Assembly: GCF_031954525.1 (NCBI RefSeq)
Contig: NZ_CP134868.1
Location: forward strand, 62,001 to 126,000
Direction of reading: 5' to 3'
Source: Dyella sp. BiH032
GTDB taxonomy: Bacteria > Pseudomonadota > Gammaproteobacteria > Xanthomonadales > Rhodanobacteraceae
DNA length: 64,000 nt
Below the pieces are notes generated by a model that was not told the DNA's origin, did not search any database, and was given only the letters and a program-made list of their open reading frames with translations. Each line of letters opens with the position of its first letter. Position 1 is the stretch's first letter. Made by a program: the position numbers and the translations under genes. Positions 17,050 through 26,838 of this stretch are shown piece by piece.

Positions 17050-17199
17050 GGCAAGCGATGGCATCAACTGCGGCGCGGAGATGTCCGCGCCGCGGAAGGC
17101 GATCAGCAGCCCGCAGTCAGGCGGGCGCGACGAAGCTCGCGCAATCGCCATGGGCGCGGCCTGCGAAGCATGGCTCGGCCGCGTGCCATGCGAAGGCCG

Positions 17200-17904
17200 T
17201 TACGGATGCGCGTGCCCGTCGCCGGTCGGCTTCGCACCGACCGAGCGGGCCGTTGCAGGTGTCGGTGCGGAGGTCGCATCCTGGCCGGACTTCATGTCCA
17301 TGCCTTTCATGGGCGCCTCACCGTGGGTTTGTGCATCGCTGTCCCCGTGACTGTGGCCACCACCTTCATCCATGTCCATGTCCTCGTCTGGCGGCGCCTT
17401 CGCCACGATGGCCTTGTATTCGGCGGGCGTCATGCTAGGCAGCTTCTCAAGGAAGGCCACCATGCTCCAGATCGTCGGATCGTCGTGGCCCGCCTTGCCC
17501 CAGGCGGGCATCGCGCTCATCTTGATGCCGTGCTTGGTGACCCAGAAGGCGTCCTTCGGATCGACATGGACCTTGGAGAGGTTGGGCGGTTGCGGGTACA
17601 TGCCGACTCGCAACTCGGAGTCGTTCACGCCGGGCGACAGATGGCAGCTGGTGCACATCGCCGCGTATTGGCCGGCACCCTTCAGGATCAGCTGCGGATC
17701 GTCGAGATTCGGCACGGTCAGATCGTCCGAACGCAAGTGAATCGAGCGGTCGCGTAATGTTTCCAGCACGGTGAACACCGGCGTGGTGTGGTGGTCGTCC
17801 GCGCCGATGTTGTATAGGCCAGAATAGACGAACGCGCCGGCGCCGATGGCCACGGCGCTCAAGGTGACGGCGGCCGTGATGACGTGTGCGGTGTGCTTTC
17901 TCAT
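17200..17904 (-). CDS. Cytochrome c-family protein with His/Met/Asp-rich tail
   Basis: 234 residues. An N-terminal hydrophobic helix (VITAAVTLSAVAIGAGAFVY) exports or anchors it. A single haem-binding CTSCH motif sits near residue 85, and the likely sixth ligand is Met in KMSAMPAWG, as in class I cytochromes c. The tail is rich in Asp, His and Met (DEDMDMDEGGGHSHGDSD), likely metal-binding. It is the last gene of copL-copA-copB-cytochrome c, 11 bases after copB, and may pass electrons for copper oxidation. That role is inferred from context. Confidence 0.8.
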   Translation of the reverse strand: MRKHTAHVITAAVTLSAVAIGAGAFVYSGLYNIGADDHHTTPVFTVLETLRDRSIHLRSDDLTVPNLDDPQLILKGAGQYAAMCTSCHLSPGVNDSELRVGMYPQPPNLSKVHVDPKDAFWVTKHGIKMSAMPAWGKAGHDDPTIWSMVAFLEKLPSMTPAEYKAIVAKAPPDEDMDMDEGGGHSHGDSDAQTHGEAPMKGMDMKSGQDATSAPTPATARSVGAKPTGDGHAHP

Positions 17905-17915
17905 AGGTAAGTCCC

Positions 17916-19151
17916 TCAGAACCAGATGCGAACGCCGGCCACCATCTGCCGGTCGAGTACGGGTTGATGATCCCGCTGCGCGTAGTCGGCGGTGGTGCCG
18001 ACGCGGCGGACCCAGTTCACGCCGATGTAGGGCGCGAACTGGCGGTGGAATTCGTAGCGCAGGCGTAGGCCAAACTGCACGTCGGATACGCCGCTACCGA
18101 TGCGGCCCTGCGGATCGTCCTTGCCGTACAGGTTGATCTCGGCGTCGGGCTGCAGGATTAGCCGCTGGGTGAATAGCAGTTCGTAATCGGCCCGCAGGCG
18201 CGCGGCGGTGCGGCCGTTGGCGCTGATATAGCCGGTGGCTTCCAGCTCGAACCAGTACGGCGCCAGCCCCTGCACGCCGAACGCCGCCCACGTCCGCTTC
18301 GGACCTGCGCCTATGTCTTGGCGAGCACCCAGTTGGGTGCTCCAGTAGGTAGCAATGGCGTGGTTCCAGAAAGCTTCCAGATCACCATCGTCGAGCTTGC
18401 CGCGACTGCGTTCGCCTTCCGTGCGGATCCACAGCTTGTTCGTATCGTTGCCGTACCAGCCCTGGGCTTCCCAGACCTGGCCATTCGCGTCACGGCCGTG
18501 GAACGCTTCGAGTTGGTCGATCAGCAGCGTGCCCAGCGGAGTGTTGTCGGCCATGTCCATGCCCTGCATGGAGCCGTAGCCGATGCCATCGGAATAATCC
18601 GGGCTGCGCGCATCCGGCGGCGCACGACCGCCTTGCATGGGACCCATCGTCATGCCTGGCATCGCGCCCATGCCGGCCATTCCGCCTTGATCTTTCTTCG
18701 GCATCGCGCCGTGATCCATGCCCGACATGGCGCCGGCGGGTGCCGCCAACGAAGCCGGCGTGGCGGGCACAGGCATGCCTTGCATCGCACCGTGATCCAT
18801 ACCCTTCATGTAGTCCACACCGGAGCTAGCCGCGGGCTTGGGTGGCATCGGCATGGCGGGCATCGCTGGGTGATCCATGCCGGGCATGCCCTCCATGTCG
18901 TGGGACGACGGCACGGGCTGCGTCGGCAAAGGCTTCTTGGCCGGTTTCTTCACCTTGGACGGAGTCGCGGACCGGGGCCCGCTGGGCGATGCCGTCGGCA
19001 TTCGCATGCCGGGCATGTTGCTCATGTCCATCGGGGCGGTGCTGTTCGATGCGGGGGCGCTTTGCGCGCTGGCTGCCAGCGGTAGTACCAACCACAGCAC
19101 CGCGAGCAGCGCGGAGCGATTCACGTAGGTGGTTCGTGATGTCGGGCTCAT
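17916..19151 (-). CDS. copB: Copper resistance outer membrane protein CopB
   Basis: 411 residues. After the signal peptide (ending near SAQS) comes a long copper-binding region with repeats of the MPGM, MDHGAMQGM and MSGMDHGAMP type. A C-terminal beta-barrel follows that ends in aromatic Phe (RQMVAGVRIWF), as outer membrane proteins do. The barrel part (DVQFGLRLRYEFHRQFAPYI) is typical CopB. It binds copper at the outer membrane. The start overlaps the copA stop by four bases (19148-19151), so the two are coupled. Confidence 0.93.
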   Translation of the reverse strand: MSPTSRTTYVNRSALLAVLWLVLPLAASAQSAPASNSTAPMDMSNMPGMRMPTASPSGPRSATPSKVKKPAKKPLPTQPVPSSHDMEGMPGMDHPAMPAMPMPPKPAASSGVDYMKGMDHGAMQGMPVPATPASLAAPAGAMSGMDHGAMPKKDQGGMAGMGAMPGMTMGPMQGGRAPPDARSPDYSDGIGYGSMQGMDMADNTPLGTLLIDQLEAFHGRDANGQVWEAQGWYGNDTNKLWIRTEGERSRGKLDDGDLEAFWNHAIATYWSTQLGARQDIGAGPKRTWAAFGVQGLAPYWFELEATGYISANGRTAARLRADYELLFTQRLILQPDAEINLYGKDDPQGRIGSGVSDVQFGLRLRYEFHRQFAPYIGVNWVRRVGTTADYAQRDHQPVLDRQMVAGVRIWF

Positions 19152-20899
19152 GACACCACCACCTCGCGGAACATGCCCGCCTCCATGTGATACAGCATGT
19201 GACAGTGGTAGGCCCAGCGACCGAGGTTATCCGCGCTCACGCCGTAAGCAATGCGCTGCGCGGGCTGTACGTTGAGGGTGTGCTTGCGCACCTGGAACTG
19301 CCCGTCCGAGCTTTCCAGTTCGCTCCACATGCCGTGCAGATGGATGGGGTGGTTCATCATGGTGTCGTTGACCAGCATCAGACGCAGCCGCTCGCCGCTG
19401 CGGAAATGAACCGGCTTGGCGTCGGAGAACTTCACCCCGTCGAACGACCACATGTATCGCTCCATGTTGCCGGTGAGGTGCAGCTCGATCTCGCGGCTCG
19501 GTTCGCGCGGGTCGATGGAGCCGCCGAGGGTGTGCAGGTCGGCATATGTGAGCACGCGGCGGCCGTTGTCGCGCAGGCCCGTGCCCGGGTCGTCAAGGTT
19601 GGTGCGCGGCATGTCCACGTGCATGTCCACACCCGGATTGCGGTATTCGGTGCGGGCGTGATGTACCGCCGCTGCGGTCGGTGCGGCCATGCTGCTCATG
19701 TCCATGCCGGGTATGTCCTTCATCCCGGCCATGCCGCCGTGTCCGTTGCCCTGCGCCATCGCGCCCATCATGTCCACCATGCTCACAGGCATGCGCGGAT
19801 CCATCGCTGGCACCGCCGCTTCCATGTCGGTCCGCGGTGCCAGGGTGCCGCGAGCGTAGCCGGTGCGGTCGATTGATTGGGCGAAGATCGTGAACGCCCG
19901 GTCTTCCTGCGGCTCGACGATCACGTCGTAGGTTTCGGCCACCGAAATGCGGAACTCGTCGACCGGCACCGGTGCCACATCCTGGCCATCGGCGCTGACC
20001 ACGGTCATCTTCAGCCCTGGAATTCGCACATCGAAGATCGTCATCGACGAACCGTTGATGAAGCGCAGGCGGACTTTCTCGCCGGGCTTGAACAGGCCGA
20101 TCCAGTTGCCGGCCGGGGCGGCACCGTTCATCAGGTAGGTGAAGGCGTAGCCCGAGACGTCGCTGAGATCGGTGGAATTCATGCGCATCTGATTCCACAT
20201 CTTGCGTTCGGCCAGTGCCTGACGCAGGCCCTGTTCGCGCACGTCGCGGAAGAACTCGGGCGCGGTGGGCTGCGCGAAGTTGTAGTAATCGCTCTGGCGC
20301 TTCAGCGTGGCGAAGATGTGCTCGGGGTTCTGGTCGGTCCAGTCGTTGAGCATCACCACGTAGTCACGGGCGGTGGGGTGACGATCAGGTCCGGCCGGCT
20401 CGATCACCAGCGCGCCGTACAGGCCGGTTTGCTCCTGGAATCCAGAGTGCGAGTGGTACCAGTAGGTGCCGCTCTGGCGGACCGGGAAGCGGTAGGTGAA
20501 GGTTTCACCCGGTGCGATGCCTGGGAAGCTGATACCAGGCACGCCGTCTTCTTGGAAGGGCACGATGATGCCGTGCCAGTGGATCGACGTGGGCACCCGC
20601 AACCGGTTGGTCACGCGCATCGTGACAGTGGTGCCTTCCTTCCAACGAAGGGTTGGTCCCGGGACGCTGCCATTGACGGTGGTGGCCAGACGTGGCCGGC
20701 CCGTGTAGTTCACCGGTGTCTCGGCGATGTCGAGCGCAAAGTCGGTGCCGCTGTGGCTGGCAGGTTGCCCCGCAATGTTTAGTGCCCAGGCCTTTGACGG
20801 GCGCAGCAGACCGAGGGCAGCGATGGTGCCACCGAAGGCGACACCCTGGACGAAACGACGCCGCGACAAATTCATCGCGGGCGGGGGAAAGATTTTCAT
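19148..20899 (-). CDS. copA: Copper resistance multicopper oxidase CopA
   Basis: 583 residues. The start is placed at 20899 (MKIFPPPAMNLSRRRF) because GGAGAGG lies just upstream; the frame is open to 20944. A Tat signal (SRRRFVQGVAFGG) sends the folded enzyme to the periplasm. All four copper-ligand blocks are present: HWHGIIVP, YWYHSHSG, HPIHLHGMW and WAYHCHMLYHMEAGMF. A Met-rich insert (GMAGMKDIPGMDMSSM) is typical of CopA/PcoA. It oxidises and sequesters copper in the periplasm. The gene follows copL by 111 bases and is coupled to copB. Confidence 0.95.
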   Translation of the reverse strand: MKIFPPPAMNLSRRRFVQGVAFGGTIAALGLLRPSKAWALNIAGQPASHSGTDFALDIAETPVNYTGRPRLATTVNGSVPGPTLRWKEGTTVTMRVTNRLRVPTSIHWHGIIVPFQEDGVPGISFPGIAPGETFTYRFPVRQSGTYWYHSHSGFQEQTGLYGALVIEPAGPDRHPTARDYVVMLNDWTDQNPEHIFATLKRQSDYYNFAQPTAPEFFRDVREQGLRQALAERKMWNQMRMNSTDLSDVSGYAFTYLMNGAAPAGNWIGLFKPGEKVRLRFINGSSMTIFDVRIPGLKMTVVSADGQDVAPVPVDEFRISVAETYDVIVEPQEDRAFTIFAQSIDRTGYARGTLAPRTDMEAAVPAMDPRMPVSMVDMMGAMAQGNGHGGMAGMKDIPGMDMSSMAAPTAAAVHHARTEYRNPGVDMHVDMPRTNLDDPGTGLRDNGRRVLTYADLHTLGGSIDPREPSREIELHLTGNMERYMWSFDGVKFSDAKPVHFRSGERLRLMLVNDTMMNHPIHLHGMWSELESSDGQFQVRKHTLNVQPAQRIAYGVSADNLGRWAYHCHMLYHMEAGMFREVVVS

Positions 20900-21009
20900 G
20901 GGCCTCTCCAAGGCAGTCGGCATCGTCGTAGTGATGCCGATCACAGCCGATAGCTACGAGGGCCGACACGCGACCGTCGTGAGCCATACTCATCGAAACG
21001 CTGGGAGAG

Positions 21010-21420
21010 TCAGATCGCCGGCGGTCGGAGCGGTGGCGCGTTCGTCCCCGAAGGGGCCGTCACGCCCGAGGGCGTCCAGTAGGTTGCCGTCAATGTTATC
21101 GAAGCCGGCATCAATGCCACCATCGACAGAAGCACCGTGGCACACATCGCGGCACAGGCACACTGGCCAACCGCACTGTTGCAGCAATTCGCCGCCTGAT
21201 GGCAGCAGGAATCCACTGCTCCCGACACCGCCTCGTGCTGGCGATGCATGCCGTGTGCTGCGGCCGCGGCGACCATTGCACCCTCAGCCTGGGCATGAGA
21301 CGCCATCGGCATGCTCATGGGAGCGGCCGCGACGGATTGGATCACGAGCATCAGCCACGCCAACACGCTCATCGCCCGGAGGCGACGTGAACACGCAAGC
21401 TGACGCAACGAGAACTTCAT
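21010..21420 (-). CDS. copL: CopL-family metal-binding regulatory protein
   Basis: 136 residues with a signal or membrane-leader segment (MSVLAWLMLVIQSVAAAPMS), then a Met/His stretch (MPMASHAQAEGAM) and a striking Cys cluster (SCCHQAANCCNSAVGQCAC). A second hydrophobic stretch (AAMCATVLLSMVALMP) follows. In Xanthomonas, copL is the first gene of copLAB and is needed for copper-inducible expression of copA and copB. Gene order here is identical. A small hairpin CCGAG-CTTA-CTCGG sits immediately upstream of the ATG, and no strong ribosome-binding site is visible. Confidence 0.82.
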   Translation of the reverse strand: MKFSLRQLACSRRLRAMSVLAWLMLVIQSVAAAPMSMPMASHAQAEGAMVAAAAAHGMHRQHEAVSGAVDSCCHQAANCCNSAVGQCACAAMCATVLLSMVALMPASITLTATYWTPSGVTAPSGTNAPPLRPPAI

Positions 21421-21773
21421 TGGCCGAGCTTACTCGGGCGATTCGGCCCTCTCAACTCTGGAGGTGGGTTCAAGGGGATTCACGGCTTGCTGAAACCCGT
21501 GTGCAAGGTGATTTTGTCGCCGGCGTTCAGGTCGGCCATGGCGGACGATGGGAATGCACCTTCGGCCTTCTATTCGCGCCGGCCAATGCCATCGTTAAGG
21601 GCCAGTGCCAAGGTAATGGGCTTCAGTGCCAAGGTTAAGGACTCTCGACAATTGAGAGAATCCCGTCCGCATAGGACCGGGGAAAACAAGCGCGACATAT
21701 GCAGGGGTTTCCCGGGTCCGAGACCCAGGGGGACCCGTAGCCTTGCCGAATCTCCACTCGGCATGGCTACCCA
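21421..21773. promoter_or_regulatory. Divergent region between copL and the Sel1 gene, with a two-turn direct repeat
   Basis: No gene is supported here. CAGTGCCAAGGT occurs twice, at 21603-21614 and 21624-21635, 21 bases apart, in front of the Sel1-adhesin pair. It is followed by the dyad CTCTC-N7-GAGAG (21642-21658). These look like operator elements. A clear -35/-10 pair was not found, nor an obvious CopR box near copL. Confidence 0.35.
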
Positions 21774-22862
21774 ATGCGCAAAACTCTCCTTGCCCTGGCA
21801 ATCACCCTAGCGTTGCCGGGGTTCGCGCGTGCGAGCGCGCTCCTCAACGAGGCGGACGCAGCGATCCCTCCGATCTCGGTTGGCTCAGGCCGCCAGGAGG
21901 GGCTCGCAGAGGCGCGTGAGGCCATGGCGCAGGGAACTGATCCCGCGTCCGCCAAGTCGCATGCCCGACGCGCGGAGGAATTGCTAGCGCCTTACGTGTC
22001 CGATGGTGACCCAGCGGCCTGCTGGCACATGGGTTACCTGTACGCGACCGGCGACGGCTTACCGCTCGACATCCGTCGCGGCGAAGCGCTGGTGCGCGTT
22101 GCGGCCGATGGTGGCGAAGCGGCGGCCGCCTACTGGCTCGCGTCGCGCGAGCTGGAACGGAAGGGACAGCGTCAGGAGGCCATCCGGCTCTTCTCACTTG
22201 CCGCTGTTCAGGGGCACCTGGGTGCTCGCGGGGCGCTCTCGCGCTTGCAGCCGGAAGGTCCTGCCTCCGATGCTTCGGCTCCCACGTCCGCGGCGGTAAG
22301 CGCCGCGACCCCAATTCGGTACGAGATGCCAATGCACGCAGATCCCCTGCGGGCGCCCGTTGTCGTGGCCAGTGTCCAGATGCCCGTTGCAGGTACAGCG
22401 AACGTGGACGAGGTCAGCCAGCAGCTGCGCGCGAAGGACGCGAAGATTGCGGAGCTCGAGGCTGAGGTGAGTCGGCTCAAGCAGCAAGTCTCGCCCGCAA
22501 TGCCCAACGCGTCGGACCTTAACCAGCGCGGGCTGGCAGCTGTGGCGATGGGTGACTACGAAGGTGCCGTCTCTTATCTACGGCAGGCCGCAGCGCAGGG
22601 TGACAACAACGCCCGCGCCAATCTTGCCGCCATGTATCTCAACGGCACGGGCGTCCCGCAGGACGCGCACTTCGGTATTGCATTGCTCGAAACGGCAGCG
22701 AAGGACGGAAACGTCGTTGCAGCCGAGAACTTGGCAACTTTGTACGAGTACGGCATGGCCGGGCAAGCCGTGAATCTGCACGAAGCCGCCCGCTGGAACA
22801 AGCGCGCGGCCGCGCTTGGAAGTGCAAAAGCCCGAGCAGCGCTTCAGCGCCTCGGCCAGTAG
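21774..22862 (+). CDS. Exported Sel1-repeat protein with coiled coil
   Basis: 362 residues. The signal peptide ends near GFARASA. Two clusters of Sel1-like repeats are separated by a linker and a coiled coil: AACWHMGYLYATGDGLPLDI near 83, then NNARANLAAMYLNGTGVP and AAENLATLYEYGMAGQ near 290-330. The coiled coil (AKIAELEAEVSRLKQQV) is near 225-240. Sel1 repeats bind proteins and often scaffold envelope complexes. It ends 22 bases before the trimeric adhesin and is probably co-transcribed, so it may assist adhesin export or assembly in the periplasm. That role is inferred. Confidence 0.8.
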   Translation: MRKTLLALAITLALPGFARASALLNEADAAIPPISVGSGRQEGLAEAREAMAQGTDPASAKSHARRAEELLAPYVSDGDPAACWHMGYLYATGDGLPLDIRRGEALVRVAADGGEAAAAYWLASRELERKGQRQEAIRLFSLAAVQGHLGARGALSRLQPEGPASDASAPTSAAVSAATPIRYEMPMHADPLRAPVVVASVQMPVAGTANVDEVSQQLRAKDAKIAELEAEVSRLKQQVSPAMPNASDLNQRGLAAVAMGDYEGAVSYLRQAAAQGDNNARANLAAMYLNGTGVPQDAHFGIALLETAAKDGNVVAAENLATLYEYGMAGQAVNLHEAARWNKRAAALGSAKARAALQRLGQ

Positions 22863-22884
22863 CCCCAATCCAACTGGACCCATT

Positions 22885-25800
22885 ATGTTGACCTCGAATC
22901 GTCGCATGCTCGCGTGCGCAATCGCGCTATCCCTGACAGGCTCGGCCAGCGCAGCAACGTGCTCCTCCACCGCAGGGAGTCCTCTCCAGACGGGGGATGG
23001 ATCGTGCCTGGCGCTCGGGACGACCGCGAGCGCTACAAATGAGGCTGTTGCGCTCGGCTCATACTCATCTGCAAACACCGACAGCGTCGCGGTGGGATAC
23101 GGCTCGTTCGCCAACTTTTACGCAGTCGCTCTGGGTCCGGGCAGTATGGCAAACAGTTATGCCATCGCACTGGGCTATGCGTCGAATGCGGGGCTCTACG
23201 GCTTAAGCCTCGGCGTCAATTCGACAGCTGCCAACTACGGCACGAGCGTTGGCTATTTCGCAAAGACCTCCGCGAGCGCCACTGCCCTGGGCTACTACTC
23301 AAGCGCGACCGGAACGTCCGATATCGCCATCGGCGTCAGCGCGGTGTCGAACAGTTCGTTTGGTATTGCTATTGGCGGCGAAGCAAACGTTTCGTCGCCT
23401 TATTCAGTCGCACTCGGGGCAGAGGCAAGCGCGTCGAGTAACGGTTCGGTGGCGATCGGCTATAGAGCGCAAGCCGGGCATGATGGCTCCGTCGCACTCG
23501 GTAGCGGTTCTACCGTCACTTACGACCCGTACACCGGTGTTGCGGCATACCTTCTTTCGAACCAATCGAGCGTTGGCGCGGTATCCATCGGCTCATCCCT
23601 TGGCACACGCAACCTTCAATACGTTTCCGCGGGCATTGCTGATACCGATGCGGTAAATGTGGCCCAGCTGAAGGTCGTCAATAGTGACCTCGCCGCATTC
23701 AAGTCAAGTGCGTCGGCTCAGCTCGACCAGATCAATCTTGGGTACTCTTACGCCAAGGTTGGTGTTGGCGCTATGGCTTTGGACGGCGCCACGGCCTTGG
23801 GTGCGAACGCACTGGCGAACAACGAATCCGCAACGGTGGTTGGTACCGGCGCGCAGACTCAGGGCCTCTACTCGGTCGCGGTTGGAGCCAGCTCTGGCTA
23901 TGCAGCGCGCGCTGACTACACGACCGACCTCGGTGGTCAAGCGTCATCGACAGCGGCCTATTCGACGTCGCTCGGTTACAGTGCAACCGCAACGCAGACA
24001 AATAGCGTGGCGCTCGGTGCAAACGCACAGGCGACTAGGGGAGGAATGGCGAGCTACACCGCCTACATGCTCGGCGCGCAAGCTTCCGTGGGCGAGATTG
24101 GCATCGGCACTCCAAACGGGCAGCGGCAGATAACCGGTGTTGCGCCCGGCTCATCGGATACCGACGCAGTAAACGTCCTCCAGTTGAAGGCCGTAGGGGA
24201 AGTAGCCAGTCAAGCCAGCGCAGCTGTGGGTCTCGCGATCCAATATGACAGCCAAGCCAAGGACAAGATCACTCTTTCCGGCAGTGAGGGCGCAACGCTC
24301 AGCAACGTCAAATCAGGCGTCGCAGATCTCGACGCGGTGAACGTTGCGCAGCTGACGGGCGTGTCCCAGTCGTTGGGAACCAGGCTCGATGGCTTGCAGG
24401 CGGTGGTTGGATCCACCGTCCGCTATACCAACCCATTCGCGATCACCCTCGGTACGACGGGAACCGGGGGGTCCGCTGTGACCATCACCAACGTTGCGGG
24501 AGGCGTGGGTCCACTCGACGCCGTGAACAAGGCGCAACTGGATGGCCTCAACAGCGCCTTGACTCCAGGAATCGCAAACGCGCAGGAGGCCGCAGATGCC
24601 GCGAACGCGTCAGTAGCCGCACTTAATGCGTCGGCGGTGAAGTACACGAGTGCCAGCACCATAAAACTAGGGAATGGCGCGGGCATGGTCCGCTTGAGCA
24701 ACGTGGACTACGCGGTCAACGACTATGACGCCGTCAATCTCGCGCTGTTAAACAGCGTGAAATCCGGACTGGAGACATCGCTCATCAATCTGCAGAGTGG
24801 CGCGGTAGTATATGGCGACGGTGGTCACACGCAGGTCACACTAGGAGACGGCATCAACGCGGTCAATTTGCACAACGTGGCCGACGGTGTGAGCGCCGGC
24901 GACGCGGTGAACAAGAGCCAGCTTGATGCGCTTCTCGCGACCATTCCAGCCACCGATCCGCTCGCTCTTTCCTATACGGACGCCAACAAAACAACGCTTG
25001 CGCTAGCGGGTGCGTCGGGCACCCAGATCAAGAACGTCGCGGCGGGCGTCGTCGGAAGTGACGCCGTCAACATGAACCAGCTGACAGCTGTGGACACGAA
25101 CGCTCGTGACGGTATCGCCGGGCTTACCGCCTCGACAACTTCGATACAGGGCACGTTACAAGCGTTGGGCAACCGGGCTGTTGTGTTCACCGACTCGAGC
25201 CACACTGCGGTAAGGCTTACTTCCGATGGCGCCGGAGTGCTGCTCAGTGGTGTCGCGGACGGACAAGGAGCCACTGATGCGATCAATAAACGCCAGCTGG
25301 ATGCCGCGGTCGCTAACTTAGCGACGACAAACCCGCTCGCCTTGAGCTATTCGGATGCATCGAAGTCGAGGCTCGTTCTTCAGGGTAGCGGAGGGACCCA
25401 AATTAGTAATGTTGCGGCTGGCCAGGATGACGGCGATGCGGTGAACGTTGGGCAGCTCTCCGCGGTCAACTCCCGTGTTTCGGGCTCGATTACCGACATC
25501 CAGAATCAGCTGGGAGTTGCACAGGGAGAGCTGGCGACCCTTTCCAGTACCGCAGTGCGATTCTCCGATTCTTCGAAAACGGCGCTTGATCTTGGCGACG
25601 GAGCCCGGGTGGTACGCGTCAGCCATGTCGCTGATGGCGTGGACGCTGGCGATGCCGTGAATAAAGGCCAGCTTGATGCGCTGGCTAGCCTGGTTGCCAC
25701 GGGGTCTGTAACCGGCGTCGCATACTCAGATGGTTCGAAGGCTCGCCTCGAACTTGGTGGACAGAACGGGACGACGATCGCAAACGTCGCTGCGGGTGTG

Positions 25801-26838
25801 AGCACCTCGGACGCGGTGAACTATGGCCAGCTCCTACGCGTCGATGACAAGGTCGCGAGTGCATTTACTGCCCTTGGCGGGGGCGCCTCAATTGGGTTCG
25901 GGGTATTTGTACCTCCGTCGTACTCGCTGCAAGGAATGACCTATGGCAGCGTCGGCGATGCCTTTGTCGCCGTTGATAAAGCGCTGTCCACCAATATCGC
26001 GCGAATCACTAGCCTGGAGTCAAAGGTAGCAGCGGGTGCGGCAACGGGCTCCACTGGCCAAAGCGCGACGGTCGCGCCCAATACCAACGCAGTCGCGATG
26101 GGTGGTTCCTCCTCGGCGAACGGACAGAACGCGACAGCGGTCGGTGGAGACAGTTTCGCGGCTGGCGCCGGAGACACCGCGCTGGGTGGGGGGGCACGAG
26201 TGAACGCGGATTACTCCACTGCGGTGGGTAGTAACACCCACATCAAGGCGGTGGCGACTCACTCCGTCGCTCTCGGTGCCAATGCTAGCGTGGAGAAGGA
26301 CCACTCAGTCGCGGTCGGGGAAGGGGCAGACGCGCAAGCGCAGAACGCCGTTGCGCTAGGGGCTGGGTCTGTTGCGGACCGAGACAACACTGTGTCCGTA
26401 GGCGCAGCCGGGAAGGAACGCGCAGTGACGAATGTCGCAGCAGGCACCGCCACAACGGACGCTGCAAACGTGGGGCAGGTCGACGCCGCCGTGCAAGACG
26501 CCATCAAGCAGGCGAAGGCGTACTCGGCGCAACAGTTCGTGGATATGCAAACCGGTATTGACCAGTTCGCACAGAAGGTCAATGACCGGTTCCATGCTGT
26601 CGACGTCTCGGTCGCGCGAACAGGAGCCATGGCCACAGCAATGAGCCAAATGGGCACCGCCTCTGCGGGGGCAAGCGGCAGCGGACGCATCGCAGCTGGC
26701 GTCGGCTACCAGGGAGGTGAGAAGGCGCTGGCGGTTGGATTTGCCACTCAACTCGGTGATCGAGTGCATGTCAATTTTGGGGGAGCGGTCACGTCCGGCG
26801 CCCGAACGATTGGCGGCGGCATCGGCGTAGATCTGTGA
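22885..26838 (+). CDS. Trimeric autotransporter adhesin (YadA/Hia type)
   Basis: 1317 residues. The start at 22885 gives a signal peptide (MLTSNRRMLACAIALSLTG) and avoids the out-of-frame overlap from 22816. The head has YadA-like left-handed roll repeats (VALGSYSSANTDSVAVGYGS and many like it) at about 30-230 and again at 310-400 and 1080-1170. Between them at least eight neck motifs of the form VADGxxxxDAVNxxQL recur about every 60-110 residues through the stalk. The C-terminal 55 residues form the YadA membrane anchor (GYQGGEKALAVGFATQLGD, ending GGGIGVDL). Three chains make one surface fibre for cell-cell or surface attachment. The ribosome-binding site is weak. On a conjugative element it could promote mating contact or biofilm. 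Confidence 0.93.
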   Translation: MLTSNRRMLACAIALSLTGSASAATCSSTAGSPLQTGDGSCLALGTTASATNEAVALGSYSSANTDSVAVGYGSFANFYAVALGPGSMANSYAIALGYASNAGLYGLSLGVNSTAANYGTSVGYFAKTSASATALGYYSSATGTSDIAIGVSAVSNSSFGIAIGGEANVSSPYSVALGAEASASSNGSVAIGYRAQAGHDGSVALGSGSTVTYDPYTGVAAYLLSNQSSVGAVSIGSSLGTRNLQYVSAGIADTDAVNVAQLKVVNSDLAAFKSSASAQLDQINLGYSYAKVGVGAMALDGATALGANALANNESATVVGTGAQTQGLYSVAVGASSGYAARADYTTDLGGQASSTAAYSTSLGYSATATQTNSVALGANAQATRGGMASYTAYMLGAQASVGEIGIGTPNGQRQITGVAPGSSDTDAVNVLQLKAVGEVASQASAAVGLAIQYDSQAKDKITLSGSEGATLSNVKSGVADLDAVNVAQLTGVSQSLGTRLDGLQAVVGSTVRYTNPFAITLGTTGTGGSAVTITNVAGGVGPLDAVNKAQLDGLNSALTPGIANAQEAADAANASVAALNASAVKYTSASTIKLGNGAGMVRLSNVDYAVNDYDAVNLALLNSVKSGLETSLINLQSGAVVYGDGGHTQVTLGDGINAVNLHNVADGVSAGDAVNKSQLDALLATIPATDPLALSYTDANKTTLALAGASGTQIKNVAAGVVGSDAVNMNQLTAVDTNARDGIAGLTASTTSIQGTLQALGNRAVVFTDSSHTAVRLTSDGAGVLLSGVADGQGATDAINKRQLDAAVANLATTNPLALSYSDASKSRLVLQGSGGTQISNVAAGQDDGDAVNVGQLSAVNSRVSGSITDIQNQLGVAQGELATLSSTAVRFSDSSKTALDLGDGARVVRVSHVADGVDAGDAVNKGQLDALASLVATGSVTGVAYSDGSKARLELGGQNGTTIANVAAGVSTSDAVNYGQLLRVDDKVASAFTALGGGASIGFGVFVPPSYSLQGMTYGSVGDAFVAVDKALSTNIARITSLESKVAAGAATGSTGQSATVAPNTNAVAMGGSSSANGQNATAVGGDSFAAGAGDTALGGGARVNADYSTAVGSNTHIKAVATHSVALGANASVEKDHSVAVGEGADAQAQNAVALGAGSVADRDNTVSVGAAGKERAVTNVAAGTATTDAANVGQVDAAVQDAIKQAKAYSAQQFVDMQTGIDQFAQKVNDRFHAVDVSVARTGAMATAMSQMGTASAGASGSGRIAAGVGYQGGEKALAVGFATQLGDRVHVNFGGAVTSGARTIGGGIGVDL

